Origin: Intrasporangium_A sp039812505
Lineage (GTDB): Bacteria > Actinomycetota > Actinomycetes > Actinomycetales > Dermatophilaceae
Reading direction: 5' to 3'
DNA length: 27,801 bases
Assembly (NCBI RefSeq): GCF_039812505.1
Contig: NZ_JBDIAQ010000034.1
Location: 1-27,801, forward strand
Made by a program: the position numbers and the translations under genes. This document shows, in pieces, positions 15,602 to 23,657 of the stretch; position 1 is the first letter of the stretch; each line of letters starts with the position of its first letter. The notes beneath the pieces are model-generated. The model made no database searches, was not told the origin of the DNA, and worked only from the letters and a program-made list of their open reading frames with translations.

Positions 15602-15644
15602 AACAGGCTGGCGCAGGCACAGTGGGTCGGGATTGACTTGGGGC

Positions 15645-16379
15645 ATGAGCGACAGGACCGGCGGCGCCCCACGACTCCAGCGGCTCGACGGGTCGCCCGT
15701 GCGGGTGCTCGTCGTCGACGACGAGACCAATCTCACCGAGCTGCTCGGCATGGCGCTGCGCTACGAGGGATGGGAGGTCCGCTCGGCCGGCACCGGCTCG
15801 GAGGCGGTCCGGGTGGCGCGCGAGTTCGACCCGGACGCAGTCGTGCTCGACATGATGCTGCCGGACTTCGACGGTCTGGAGGTGCTGCGCCGCATGCGCG
15901 CGCACGAGCCGACGATCCCGGTGCTCTTCCTGACCGCCAAGGACGCCGTCGAGGACCGCGTCTCCGGCCTGACCGCAGGCGGCGACGACTACGTGACCAA
16001 GCCGTTCTCCCTCGAGGAGGTGGTGGCCCGCGTGCGCGCCCTGATGCGTCGCACGACGATCGCGCTCAGTGCGGCCGACTCGATGCTCGTGGTCGGCGAC
16101 CTCACCCTCGACGAGGACAGCCACGAGGTCACCCGCGGCGGCGACGAGATCCACCTGACCGCGACGGAGTTCGAGCTGCTGCGCTACCTGATGCGCAACC
16201 CGAGACGGGTCCTGTCCAAGGCGCAGATCCTCGACCGGGTCTGGAACTACGACTTCGGCGGCCAGGCCAACGTCGTCGAGCTCTACATCTCCTACCTGCG
16301 CAAGAAGATCGACGCCGGGCGGGAGCCGATGATCCACACCATGCGGGGCGCGGGGTATGTCCTCAAGCCTGCTCTTTGA
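15645..16379 (+). CDS. OmpR/PhoP-family response regulator
   Basis: The 244-residue protein has a receiver domain (about 19-135) with acidic pair Asp25/Asp26, phospho-acceptor Asp69 in VVLDMMLP, switch Thr97 in FLTAKD and Lys119 in VTKPF, followed by a winged-helix DNA-binding domain (about 145-243) with LTATEFELLRYLMRNPRRVLS and the recognition/wing segment ending HTMRGAGYVLKP. It would be phosphorylated by the overlapping kinase and bind tandem repeats. ATG 15645 is used; the in-frame TTG at 15633 adds only four residues. The kinase gene begins inside its last codons (23-bp overlap), so the two are co-translated. Confidence 0.95.
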   Translation: MSDRTGGAPRLQRLDGSPVRVLVVDDETNLTELLGMALRYEGWEVRSAGTGSEAVRVAREFDPDAVVLDMMLPDFDGLEVLRRMRAHEPTIPVLFLTAKDAVEDRVSGLTAGGDDYVTKPFSLEEVVARVRALMRRTTIALSAADSMLVVGDLTLDEDSHEVTRGGDEIHLTATEFELLRYLMRNPRRVLSKAQILDRVWNYDFGGQANVVELYISYLRKKIDAGREPMIHTMRGAGYVLKPAL

Positions 16380-17916
16380 GCCGGCCGGGACGACGGGCCC
16401 CCGACCCGGGCCGCCGTCGCCGCCCGAGCCGCCGCCGGGTCCACGCCCGTGGTGGCGGCCCCTGACCGACCGGATCCGCCCGCTGTCGGCCTGGACCCTG
16501 CGGGCCAAGCTCGTCGCGGCGACGCTCGCCCTGGTCACCGTCGTCACCCTGCTCACCGGCGGGTTGACCATCTTCGCGCTGAACCGCTACCTGACCTCGC
16601 AGGTCGACGACCAGCTCGCCGCCGCGCTCGCCCAGGGCCGGGCCCCGGGGCAGTCGCCCTCGGGGCCCCTCGGCGACGATCGGGGTCGCGGGCCGGGCAA
16701 CGAGGGCCTGCTCGCCTACCTCGACCCCATCGACAACGGCTTCGCCACCACGCCCGACAACGACCGGGTCGCCCTGACCGCCGCCCAGCTGACCGAGATC
16801 GACGACGCCGGCCTCGGGGCCGGTGGGATGACCCTCAACCTCGGCGGTGAGGTCGGCCGCTACCGGCTCATGGCCAGGCGGGGCCTGGTGCCGGTCGAGG
16901 GCGGGGTGGTCGCCACCACCGTGGTCGTCGGGCTGCCGACCGCCCCCCAGGAGCAGACGGTCCGGCGGATGGTGCTCATCGCGATCATCTGCGCCGGCTC
17001 GGGCATCGTCGTCGCCGGAGGGGTCGGCACCTGGATCGTGCGCCGCAGCCTCGCCCCACTGCGTCGGGTCGCCTCGACCGCCAGTCGGGTCTCGGAGCTC
17101 GACCTGGCCGAGGGACAGGTCGCGCTCGGGGAGCGGGTGCCCGCGCAGGACACCGACACCCGCACCGAGGTCGGCCAGGTCGGCGCCGCCTTCAACGAGA
17201 TGCTCGACCACGTCGACGAGGCGCTGCGGGCCCGGCACCGCAGCGAGCAGCGGGTGCGCCAGTTCGTCGCCGACGCCAGCCACGAGCTGCGCACCCCGCT
17301 GACCTCGATCATCGGCTACGCCGAGCTGTCCCAGCGCGAGGGCGAGCCGGTCCCCGAGTCGGTCCGCCACGCCCTCAGCCGGATCGGCAGCGAGGCCGAG
17401 CGGATGGCCGGCCTCGTCGGCGACCTGCTGCTGCTCGCCCGCCTCGACGCGGGCCGTCCGCTCGACCGTGACGAGGTGGACCTGTCGATGCTCGCGGTCA
17501 ACTCGGTCAGCGACGCCCACGCGGCGGCGCCGGACCACCGCTTCACGCTGGACCTGCCCGCCGAGCCGGTGTGCGTGACCGGCGACGAGCCCCGCCTGCA
17601 CCAGGTGGTCGCCAACCTGCTGGCCAACTCCCGCACCCACACGCCGGCCGGCACCACGGTCACGGTGTCGGTGCGCCGCGACGGCGACTGGGTCCGCGTG
17701 GCCGTCCACGACGACGGCCCCGGCGTGCCGGAGGCCCTGCAGCCCAACGTGTTCGAACGGTTCGCCCGCGGTGACGACGCGCGCAACCGGTCCAGCGGCA
17801 GCACCGGGCTCGGGCTGTCCATCGTCGCCGCGGTCGCCCGCGCCCACGGCGGACGGGTGCAGATGCACAGCAGCCCGGGCGACACCACCTTCACCGTGCT
17901 GCTGCCCGCCGGCTGA
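16357..17916 (+). CDS. Sensor histidine kinase partner of the response regulator
   Basis: The 519-residue kinase has a Pro-rich cytosolic start (residues 8-38), TM1 at about 50-76, an extracytoplasmic sensor region of about 125 residues, TM2 at about 204-228, a HAMP linker (229-290), a HisKA segment with the phospho-His309 in FVADASHELRTPLTS, and a HATPase domain with the N box (VVANLLANSRTHTP, 417-430), DDGPGVP (452-458), FERFARG and GLGLSIV (484-490). It is complete and all catalytic motifs are present. The extracytoplasmic part has no recognised ligand domain; it is rich in Gly and Asp. Start ATG 16357 lies within the end of the regulator gene. A strong hairpin follows the stop. Confidence 0.95.
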   Translation: MSSSLLFEPAGTTGPRPGPPSPPEPPPGPRPWWRPLTDRIRPLSAWTLRAKLVAATLALVTVVTLLTGGLTIFALNRYLTSQVDDQLAAALAQGRAPGQSPSGPLGDDRGRGPGNEGLLAYLDPIDNGFATTPDNDRVALTAAQLTEIDDAGLGAGGMTLNLGGEVGRYRLMARRGLVPVEGGVVATTVVVGLPTAPQEQTVRRMVLIAIICAGSGIVVAGGVGTWIVRRSLAPLRRVASTASRVSELDLAEGQVALGERVPAQDTDTRTEVGQVGAAFNEMLDHVDEALRARHRSEQRVRQFVADASHELRTPLTSIIGYAELSQREGEPVPESVRHALSRIGSEAERMAGLVGDLLLLARLDAGRPLDRDEVDLSMLAVNSVSDAHAAAPDHRFTLDLPAEPVCVTGDEPRLHQVVANLLANSRTHTPAGTTVTVSVRRDGDWVRVAVHDDGPGVPEALQPNVFERFARGDDARNRSSGSTGLGLSIVAAVARAHGGRVQMHSSPGDTTFTVLLPAG

Positions 17917-17934
17917 GCCACCACCGTCTGGCCG

Positions 17935-17964
17935 GTATGCCGCCGAGCCGGCTGGGCGGCATAC
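17935..17964 (+). terminator. 10-bp perfect hairpin after the two-component operon
   Basis: GTATGCCGCC (17935-17944) pairs exactly with GGCGGCATAC (17955-17964) around a 10-base loop that is itself largely self-complementary (AGCCGGCT). It begins 18 bp after the kinase stop codon, a terminator position, without a T-run. As at 1171-1204, the arms are two inverted copies of the GTATGCCGC word. Confidence 0.6.
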
Positions 17965-18094
17965 GTCGCCCGGGTGCACCTCGCCTGACCGGCTCGTCCG
18001 GAGCGTCCGGGCCAACCCGGCACCATCGGCGGCTCATCAGGGCGGCTCAGGGGTGCCACAGTGCCGGCACAGGACCCGCAGCGACCGTGGGTGC

Positions 18095-20059
18095 GTGACG
18101 ACGACCCTGAAGCAAGGTGACACCGCTGCCGGGCTCGCCCGGCCCGCCGGTCCCTCGGGACGCAGCCGGTTCGGCAGGCTCTGGCGGGGCCCGCAGGGCG
18201 ACCCCGGGTGGGCGCGGCCGGCCCTGTGGGCGCTGCTGCTGGCGACCCTGGTGCTTTACACCTGGGGTCTGACGGCGAGCGGGTGGGCAAACTCGTTCTA
18301 CTCCGCGGCGGTGCAGGCCGGCAGCCAGAGCTGGACGGCGTTCCTGTTCGGCAGCTCGGACGCCGGCAACTCGATCACTGTCGACAAGCCGCCGGCCTCG
18401 CTCTGGGTGATGGCGCTGTCGGTGCGGCTGTTCGGGCTCAGCTCGCTCGCGATCCTGCTCCCGCAGGCGCTGATGGGGGTCGGGACGGTGGCTGTCGTGC
18501 ACGCCTCGGTGAAGCGCTGCTCCGGCCCGGCCGCGGGCCTGATCGCCGGCGTCGTCGTCGCGCTGACCCCGGTGGCCACGCTGATGTTCCGCTTCAACAA
18601 CCCCGACGCCCTGCTGACGCTGCTCATGGCGCTCGCCGCCTGGGCGACCCTGCGCGCGATCGAGGCCGCCTCGGCTCGCTGGCTCGTCCTCGCCGGCGTG
18701 TTCGTCGGCTTGGGCTTCCTGACGAAGGCGCTGCAGGTCTTCCTGATCCTGCCGGCTCTGGGGATCGCATACCTCGTGGCCGCACCGACGACCCTGCGCC
18801 GCCGGATCACCCAGTCACTGCTGGCACTCGGCGCGGTCGTGCTGTCCGCCGGCTGGTGGGTGGCCATTGTCGAGCTGGTGCCGGCCGGCCTGCGGCCGTA
18901 CATCGGGGGCAGCCAGACCAACTCCTTCCTGGAGCTCACCTTCGGCTACAACGGCCTGGGCCGGCTGACCGGCGACGAGACGGGGTCGGTGGGCGGCGGG
19001 AACGGGTGGGGCCAGACCGGCCTGACCCGGATGTTCTCCAGCGACATCGGCGGCCAGGTCTCCTGGCTCATCCCGAGCGCGCTCGTGCTGCTCGCCGTCG
19101 GGCTCTGGCTGCGGCGGCGGCAGCCGCGCACCGATCGGGTGCGGGCCGCCTACCTCGTCTGGGGCGGGTGGCTGCTGGTGACCATGCTCGTCTTCTCGTT
19201 CATGGCCGGGATCTTCCACGAGTACTACACCGTCGCCCTCGCGCCGGCGATCGGTGCCCTCGTCGGGATCGGCTCGGTGCAGGCCTGGCGACACCGGCAC
19301 GAGTCCCTCGGCCCGGTCACCCTCGCCGTCGCGGTCGCGGCCGCGTCGGTCTGGGGCTTCGTGCTGCTGTCGGGAACGACCGCCTACGGGCCGGTCCTGC
19401 GCGTCGCCGTCCTCACGGTCGGCGTGTCGGCGGCGCTGCTCCTGCTGGCCGTGCGCCGGCTGCACCGTCGCGCGGTACCGGTCGTCGCCGCGGCCGGGCT
19501 CGTGGCGGCCCTGGCCGGCCCGGCGGCATACAGCCTGTCCACAGCGGTCGTGGGCCACACGGGCTCGATCGTGACGGCCGGCCCGGCGAGCGCCGGTGGC
19601 CGCGGGTTCGGCGGCGCCCCGGGCGGCTTCGGTGGTGGTCGCGGCGGGTTCGGCGGCTTCGGCGGAGGTCCTGCCGGCGGGTTGCTGGACGCGAGCGCGC
19701 CGAGCACGGCGGTCGTCTCCGCGCTGCGCCAGGACGCCGGAGCGTTCACCTGGGTGGCGGCCGCTGTCGGGTCGCAGACCGCCGCGGGCCTGCAGCTCGG
19801 GACCGGCCTGCCGGTCATGGCGATCGGCGGCTTCAACGGGTCGGACCCCTCGCCGACGCTGGCCCAGTTCCAGCAGTACGTGGCGCAGGGCCGCATCCAC
19901 TACTTCGCCGCGAGCAGCCGGGGCCGGGGCTTCGGCGGTCCCGGCGGACAGTCGGGCGGTGGTACCGCGCAACAGATCACGTCCTGGGTGCAGGAGGGCT
20001 TCACTCCGGTGCAGCTCGACGGGCAGACCTTCTACGACCTGACCCGGCCGCTGTCATGA
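18095..20059 (+). CDS. GT39/ArnT-like polytopic membrane glycosyltransferase
   Basis: The 654-residue protein has about ten or more membrane helices from residue ~43 (ALWALLLATLVLYTWGL). The first outside loop holds NSFYSAAVQAGSQSW and ITVDKPPASLWVMAL, matching the PMT/ArnT-like (YkcB-type) family, in which an acidic residue in this loop is catalytic and polyprenyl-phosphate sugar is the donor. Residues about 501-530 are a Gly/Phe-rich linker (GGRGFGGAPGGFGGG pattern), followed by a C-terminal outside domain (about 535-654) with a second Gly-rich patch. The start is uncertain: GTG 18095 gives a sensible N-terminus, but the ribosome site is weak and the frame is open upstream into the kinase gene. 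Its stop overlaps the GtrA start (ATGA), so the pair is coupled. Confidence 0.85.
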   Translation: MTTTLKQGDTAAGLARPAGPSGRSRFGRLWRGPQGDPGWARPALWALLLATLVLYTWGLTASGWANSFYSAAVQAGSQSWTAFLFGSSDAGNSITVDKPPASLWVMALSVRLFGLSSLAILLPQALMGVGTVAVVHASVKRCSGPAAGLIAGVVVALTPVATLMFRFNNPDALLTLLMALAAWATLRAIEAASARWLVLAGVFVGLGFLTKALQVFLILPALGIAYLVAAPTTLRRRITQSLLALGAVVLSAGWWVAIVELVPAGLRPYIGGSQTNSFLELTFGYNGLGRLTGDETGSVGGGNGWGQTGLTRMFSSDIGGQVSWLIPSALVLLAVGLWLRRRQPRTDRVRAAYLVWGGWLLVTMLVFSFMAGIFHEYYTVALAPAIGALVGIGSVQAWRHRHESLGPVTLAVAVAAASVWGFVLLSGTTAYGPVLRVAVLTVGVSAALLLLAVRRLHRRAVPVVAAAGLVAALAGPAAYSLSTAVVGHTGSIVTAGPASAGGRGFGGAPGGFGGGRGGFGGFGGGPAGGLLDASAPSTAVVSALRQDAGAFTWVAAAVGSQTAAGLQLGTGLPVMAIGGFNGSDPSPTLAQFQQYVAQGRIHYFAASSRGRGFGGPGGQSGGGTAQQITSWVQEGFTPVQLDGQTFYDLTRPLS

Positions 20060-20496
20060 CCGCCACGCGAAGCGCCGAGCGGAGCCCGGCCGCACCCCGG
20101 GCCGGGTTGCGCCGGCAGGTGACCCGGTTCGCGGCGATCGGGGTCGTCTCGACAGCGGTGCACCTGGGCCTGTTCGCCGTCTTCGAGACGCTCGGGATGG
20201 GAGCGCAGCCCGCCAACGCGGTCTCCCTCGTCATCGCGACGCTCGGCAACACCGCGGCGAACCGGTGGTGGACCTTCGGGGTGCTCGGCCGGCGCCGGCT
20301 GGCGACCCACCACGGCCAGGCCCTGCTGGTCTTCGCGATCACCTGGCTGGCCAGCACCGCAGCGCTGGCGATCCTGCACGCGCGCGACCCGGGCGCGTCG
20401 ACGACGACGCAGACCCTCGTCGTCCTGGTCGCGAACGCGGTCTCGACGGCCGTGCGGTTCGTGGCGATGCGGTCCTGGATCTTCCGGGCCCGATGA
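20056..20496 (+). CDS. GtrA-family membrane protein (probable polyprenyl-sugar flippase)
   Basis: The 146-residue protein has four membrane helices and the GtrA signatures: QVTRFAAIGVVSTAVHLGLFAVF (about 21-43), NTAANRWWTFG near residue 71 (the conserved N..NR.WTF) and a C-terminal AVRFVAMRSWIF. GtrA-like proteins are thought to flip or present undecaprenyl-linked sugars to membrane glycosyltransferases. ATG 20056 overlaps the stop of the GT39 gene, which supports a donor-supply role for that enzyme in decorating a wall or envelope polymer. Confident of the family, less so of the biochemical role. Confidence 0.9.
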   Translation: MTATRSAERSPAAPRAGLRRQVTRFAAIGVVSTAVHLGLFAVFETLGMGAQPANAVSLVIATLGNTAANRWWTFGVLGRRRLATHHGQALLVFAITWLASTAALAILHARDPGASTTTQTLVVLVANAVSTAVRFVAMRSWIFRAR

Positions 20497-20615
20497 CTGC
20501 GGGGGGTTCCACGATTTCCACCGGTTGATCTCCCCATGGCCCGATCCGTCCCGCTATCGTCCTTCTCACGTTCTGGTCAGGGGCAACTCACCTTCTCTGA
20601 GCACCGGGAGGACCC

Positions 20616-23444
20616 ATGCATGGTGCCGTCGTACCCAGACAGGGCAGAACCCGCCGGATAGCGGTCCTGGCCGCCGCCGCACTCGTCGCCTCGGTGCTGC
20701 CGGTGGCCACGGGTGTCTCCGCGGACGCGGCCCAGCCCGCCAGGAGCACGTGCAGCAGCGACCCGACGGCCCGGTCGGCCGCGGTCCCCAGCCCGGAGGA
20801 GGTTCTCGGGTTCCCGCTCGGCACCGGCCAGGAGCGGCCGGTAACGAACGCGGAGATCGGCTCCTACCTGCAGGCCGTCGACCGCTCCTCGCGCCGGGTG
20901 GTCACCGGCGTGATGGCCACCAGCGTCGACGGCCAGCCCCTGCCGTACGCCATCGTGTCCAGCGAGCGCACCATGGCCCCGGGACAGCTCGCCCGGATCG
21001 CCCGGCAGATCGACCAGATGCGCGACCCGCGCGCCCTGGGGCCCGTGCAGGCGGCCCGCTACGCCGCGAACCTGCCGGCCATCGTCTGGATCGCGGGCAA
21101 CGTGCACGGTGGCGAGAAGAGCGGCGCCGACGGCGCGCTGAAGACGCTCTACGAGCTGGCCAGCGGCCAGTCGTGCGAGGTGCAGAAGCGTCTGGACAAC
21201 CTCGTCACGGTCATCGTGCCCACGCAGAACCCGGACGGCCGGGACGCGAGCCGGCGGCAGAACGCGTACGGCTTCGACCTGAACCGGGACTGGTTCGCGC
21301 GCACCCAGCAGGAGACCGACGGCAAGCTCCGGATGCTGCGCTCGTACCCGCCGCAGGTGTTCGTCGACGCGCACGAGATGGGCGGCAGGCAGTACTTCTT
21401 CCCGCCGAACGCCGACCCGATCCACCACGAGATCGCCGACCAGCCGGTCGACTGGATCAACCGCATCGGCGCGGCCAACGCGGCCGCCTTCGACGAGAGC
21501 TTCAACGGCGCGTGCGGTCCCGAGGTAACCACCGAGTGCTACTTCAACTACCGGGCCTACGACCTGTTCTTCATGGGGTACGGCGACACCGTGCCGGCCA
21601 CCGCGTTCGGCGCGGCCGGGATGACCTATGAGAAGGGCAGCGCGTCCGCCGTCGCCGACCGAGTCCAGCAGCAGTTCGTCACCCAGTGGGCCACGACCGG
21701 GTGGGCGGCGGACAACCGTCGAGAGGTGCTGACGGGCTACTACCGGATCTGGCAGACCGCGCTCGCCGAGGGCCGGGCCGGCCAGCTCCAGCCCAACCAG
21801 GTCGTGCAGCCCACCAACACGGTCCAGTTCCCGGTTCCCGACATCACCGTGCGCTCGTACTTCCTGCTGCCCGACCGGCAGCTCGGTGACGTCCGGGCGC
21901 TCGTCGACCGGCTGCGCGGGATGGACGTCGAGGTCTACCGGCTGACACGGCCCATCACGGTCCCGAACGCCCGGATCTTCGGCGGGCGCACCGCCCAGGA
22001 CCTGCGGGTCCCCGCCGGCGCCTACTGGGTCCCGATGGCCCAGCCGCAGAAGCACTGGATCCAGGCGCTCATCGGCGAGGACCCGTACGTCCCGTTCCCG
22101 TACTTCTACGACGTCTCGTCGTGGAGCAACCCGCTGCTCATGGGCGTGCAGACCGTCTACACCGGAGACCGGCTCTCCCCGCGGGCCGAGCTGGTCCGGC
22201 GCACCGACGGCGGCATCGGCACGTTCGCGCCGCCCCGGGGATCGTTCTCCTACCCGCTGGACTCCGCCGCTGCGGCCGACCTGACGTTCGCCCTGCTCGG
22301 TCAGGGCGTCGAGCTCAGGCGTGACCTGGCGACCGGCGTCGTGCGGCTGCCCGCGAGGCAGGTGGCCGGCCCGCTCGACCGGCTCGCCAGGTCGTACGGC
22401 GTCACCCTGACCGGCAGCCGCGCGCCGGCCTCCGGGACCGTCCTGCACCGGCCCGACGTCGGCCTGTTCTCGGGTGCCGGCATCTCCACGACCTCCGGCT
22501 CCTACGGGGAGGCCCGCTACGTCCTCGGCGAGCGCTGGGGCCTGGACCTGGCACCGGTCACCGCCGCGGACGTCAACGCGAACAGCCCGGCGTTCACGAG
22601 CCGCAGCGTCCTGCTCGTGCCGGACGGCAACAGCCAGGACGGCGGCCTGGACGCCACCGGGCTGGCCAACCTCAAGGCCTGGGTCGCGGCCGGCGGCACC
22701 TACCTCGGCCTGCGCAACGAGGGCACCCGCGTCGCCCGCAAGGCCGGTCTCACCTCGACGACCGAGCAGGCCAAGCCGACCGGCTACCAGGTCATCGGCT
22801 CGCACTTCCGGGTGGACGTCGACACCACGAGCCCGGTGGCGCTGGGCCGTCCGGCCGAGGACTTCGAGTTCAACAACTCCGACTCGATCCTCACGCCGAG
22901 CACCACCGGCACCAACGTGCTGACCTACCCGGCCGGCGACACCTTCTGGTCCAACGGCTACACGGTGCACGCCGATGCGCTGAAGGGCACCGTCGCGCTC
23001 GTCGACGAGCCGACGGGACAGGGCCGCGCGGTGCTGTTCGCCTACAACCCGCTCTTCCGCGCCTACAACGAGAGCGGCCTGCACCTGGTCGCCAACACGC
23101 TGCTCTACCCGGCCGGTCCGTCCGCCGCGCCCCAGCAGCGCCGGCCGGCGGCGCCGTCGAGCGTGGCCGCGGCCCGGGCCGCGGCGGCGGCCGCGCCGGT
23201 CCAGCCGAACCTCGGCGGCGAGTGGCGGCCGATCACGATCGAGGTCGCCACGAGCGACCTGGCCCGGACCGAGGCGATCGTGGACGGGTACACCGCCAAG
23301 GCGCAGACCGCGACGGCCGGCGGCTCCGCGTACCTCGTCATCCCCAACCCGGACGGCCTGCAGGTCGACGAGCACCCGTTCCTGCGTGACCTGCTGCGCG
23401 ACCTGGGCAGCGCGGACATCCCGCTGCGCTCGGTCGTCGGCTGA
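20616..23444 (+). CDS. Secreted M14-family zinc carboxypeptidase
   Basis: The 942-residue protein has a Sec signal peptide (RTRR then IAVLAAAALVASVLPVATG, cleavage near ADA at 36-38) and an M14 catalytic domain: zinc ligands His164 and Glu167 in GNVHGGEKSG, NPDGRD (205-210), DLNRDW (221-226) with the substrate-binding Asn-Arg, third ligand His253 in VDAHEMGG, and candidate catalytic Glu339 in GMTYEKG. Residues about 655-715 (SVLLVPDGNSQDG, LKAWVAAGGTYLGLRNEG) resemble a glutamine-amidotransferase-like domain seen in large M14 proteins. The last ~120 residues contain an Ala-rich linker and an unassigned domain. ATG 20616 follows GGGAGG. It would hydrolyse peptides outside the cell. The last 143 codons are duplicated exactly downstream. 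Confidence 0.9.
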   Translation: MHGAVVPRQGRTRRIAVLAAAALVASVLPVATGVSADAAQPARSTCSSDPTARSAAVPSPEEVLGFPLGTGQERPVTNAEIGSYLQAVDRSSRRVVTGVMATSVDGQPLPYAIVSSERTMAPGQLARIARQIDQMRDPRALGPVQAARYAANLPAIVWIAGNVHGGEKSGADGALKTLYELASGQSCEVQKRLDNLVTVIVPTQNPDGRDASRRQNAYGFDLNRDWFARTQQETDGKLRMLRSYPPQVFVDAHEMGGRQYFFPPNADPIHHEIADQPVDWINRIGAANAAAFDESFNGACGPEVTTECYFNYRAYDLFFMGYGDTVPATAFGAAGMTYEKGSASAVADRVQQQFVTQWATTGWAADNRREVLTGYYRIWQTALAEGRAGQLQPNQVVQPTNTVQFPVPDITVRSYFLLPDRQLGDVRALVDRLRGMDVEVYRLTRPITVPNARIFGGRTAQDLRVPAGAYWVPMAQPQKHWIQALIGEDPYVPFPYFYDVSSWSNPLLMGVQTVYTGDRLSPRAELVRRTDGGIGTFAPPRGSFSYPLDSAAAADLTFALLGQGVELRRDLATGVVRLPARQVAGPLDRLARSYGVTLTGSRAPASGTVLHRPDVGLFSGAGISTTSGSYGEARYVLGERWGLDLAPVTAADVNANSPAFTSRSVLLVPDGNSQDGGLDATGLANLKAWVAAGGTYLGLRNEGTRVARKAGLTSTTEQAKPTGYQVIGSHFRVDVDTTSPVALGRPAEDFEFNNSDSILTPSTTGTNVLTYPAGDTFWSNGYTVHADALKGTVALVDEPTGQGRAVLFAYNPLFRAYNESGLHLVANTLLYPAGPSAAPQQRRPAAPSSVAAARAAAAAAPVQPNLGGEWRPITIEVATSDLARTEAIVDGYTAKAQTATAGGSAYLVIPNPDGLQVDEHPFLRDLLRDLGSADIPLRSVVG

Positions 23445-23446
23445 CC
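23011..23446 (+). repeat. 436-bp perfect direct repeat, copy 1
   Basis: This copy is the 3' end of the M14 gene plus two bases after its stop codon. Base-by-base reading against 24924-25359 shows no difference. Sequence diverges immediately outside both ends. Confidence 0.95.
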
Positions 23447-23454
23447 TCCCTCCC

Positions 23455-23488
23455 GGTCCGACCGGTCCCTGCCCGGGCCGGTCGGGCC
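23455..23488 (+). terminator. Hairpin after the M14 gene
   Basis: GGTCCGACCGG (23455-23465) and CCGGTCGGGCC (23478-23488) form an 11-bp stem with one G-U pair and a 12-base loop, 10 bp after the M14 stop. There is no T-run. The second repeat copy is not followed by this hairpin. Confidence 0.5.
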
Positions 23489-23657
23489 TGGTGCCGCCCG
23501 GGCTCGCCTCGGCCGGTCACCGTGGTCGCGCACCCGGAAGGGTGGTGCCGGTCACCGGCCCGGCGCGGCCCAGTCGGGGCCCTGCTGCCCGGCCACAACG
23601 GGACCGGTACTGTCTGCGGGACGAGGCAGTCAACGGTTGCGCAGGAGGTAGCTGGTC

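Noticed and set aside
15573..15607. Repeated ACAGG units as a CRISPR-like or tandem-repeat array
   Set aside because: Units are 7 bp with 4-bp spacers and an 11-bp helical period, which fits a response-regulator site rather than CRISPR.
17771..18094. Upstream extension of the GT39 gene into the kinase gene
   Set aside because: It overlaps the kinase catalytic domain in another frame and lacks a start site; membrane protein features begin only after 18095.
19598..19690. Gly/Phe-rich low-complexity stretch as a DNA repeat element
   Set aside because: It is in frame within the GT39 protein and behaves as a flexible linker typical of these actinobacterial enzymes.
20577..23375. A 932-residue open frame on the minus strand opposite the M14 gene
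   Set aside because: Composition is Arg/Gly/Val-rich with no recognisable motif, while the plus strand has a complete signal peptide and zinc site; it is a GC-rich antisense shadow.
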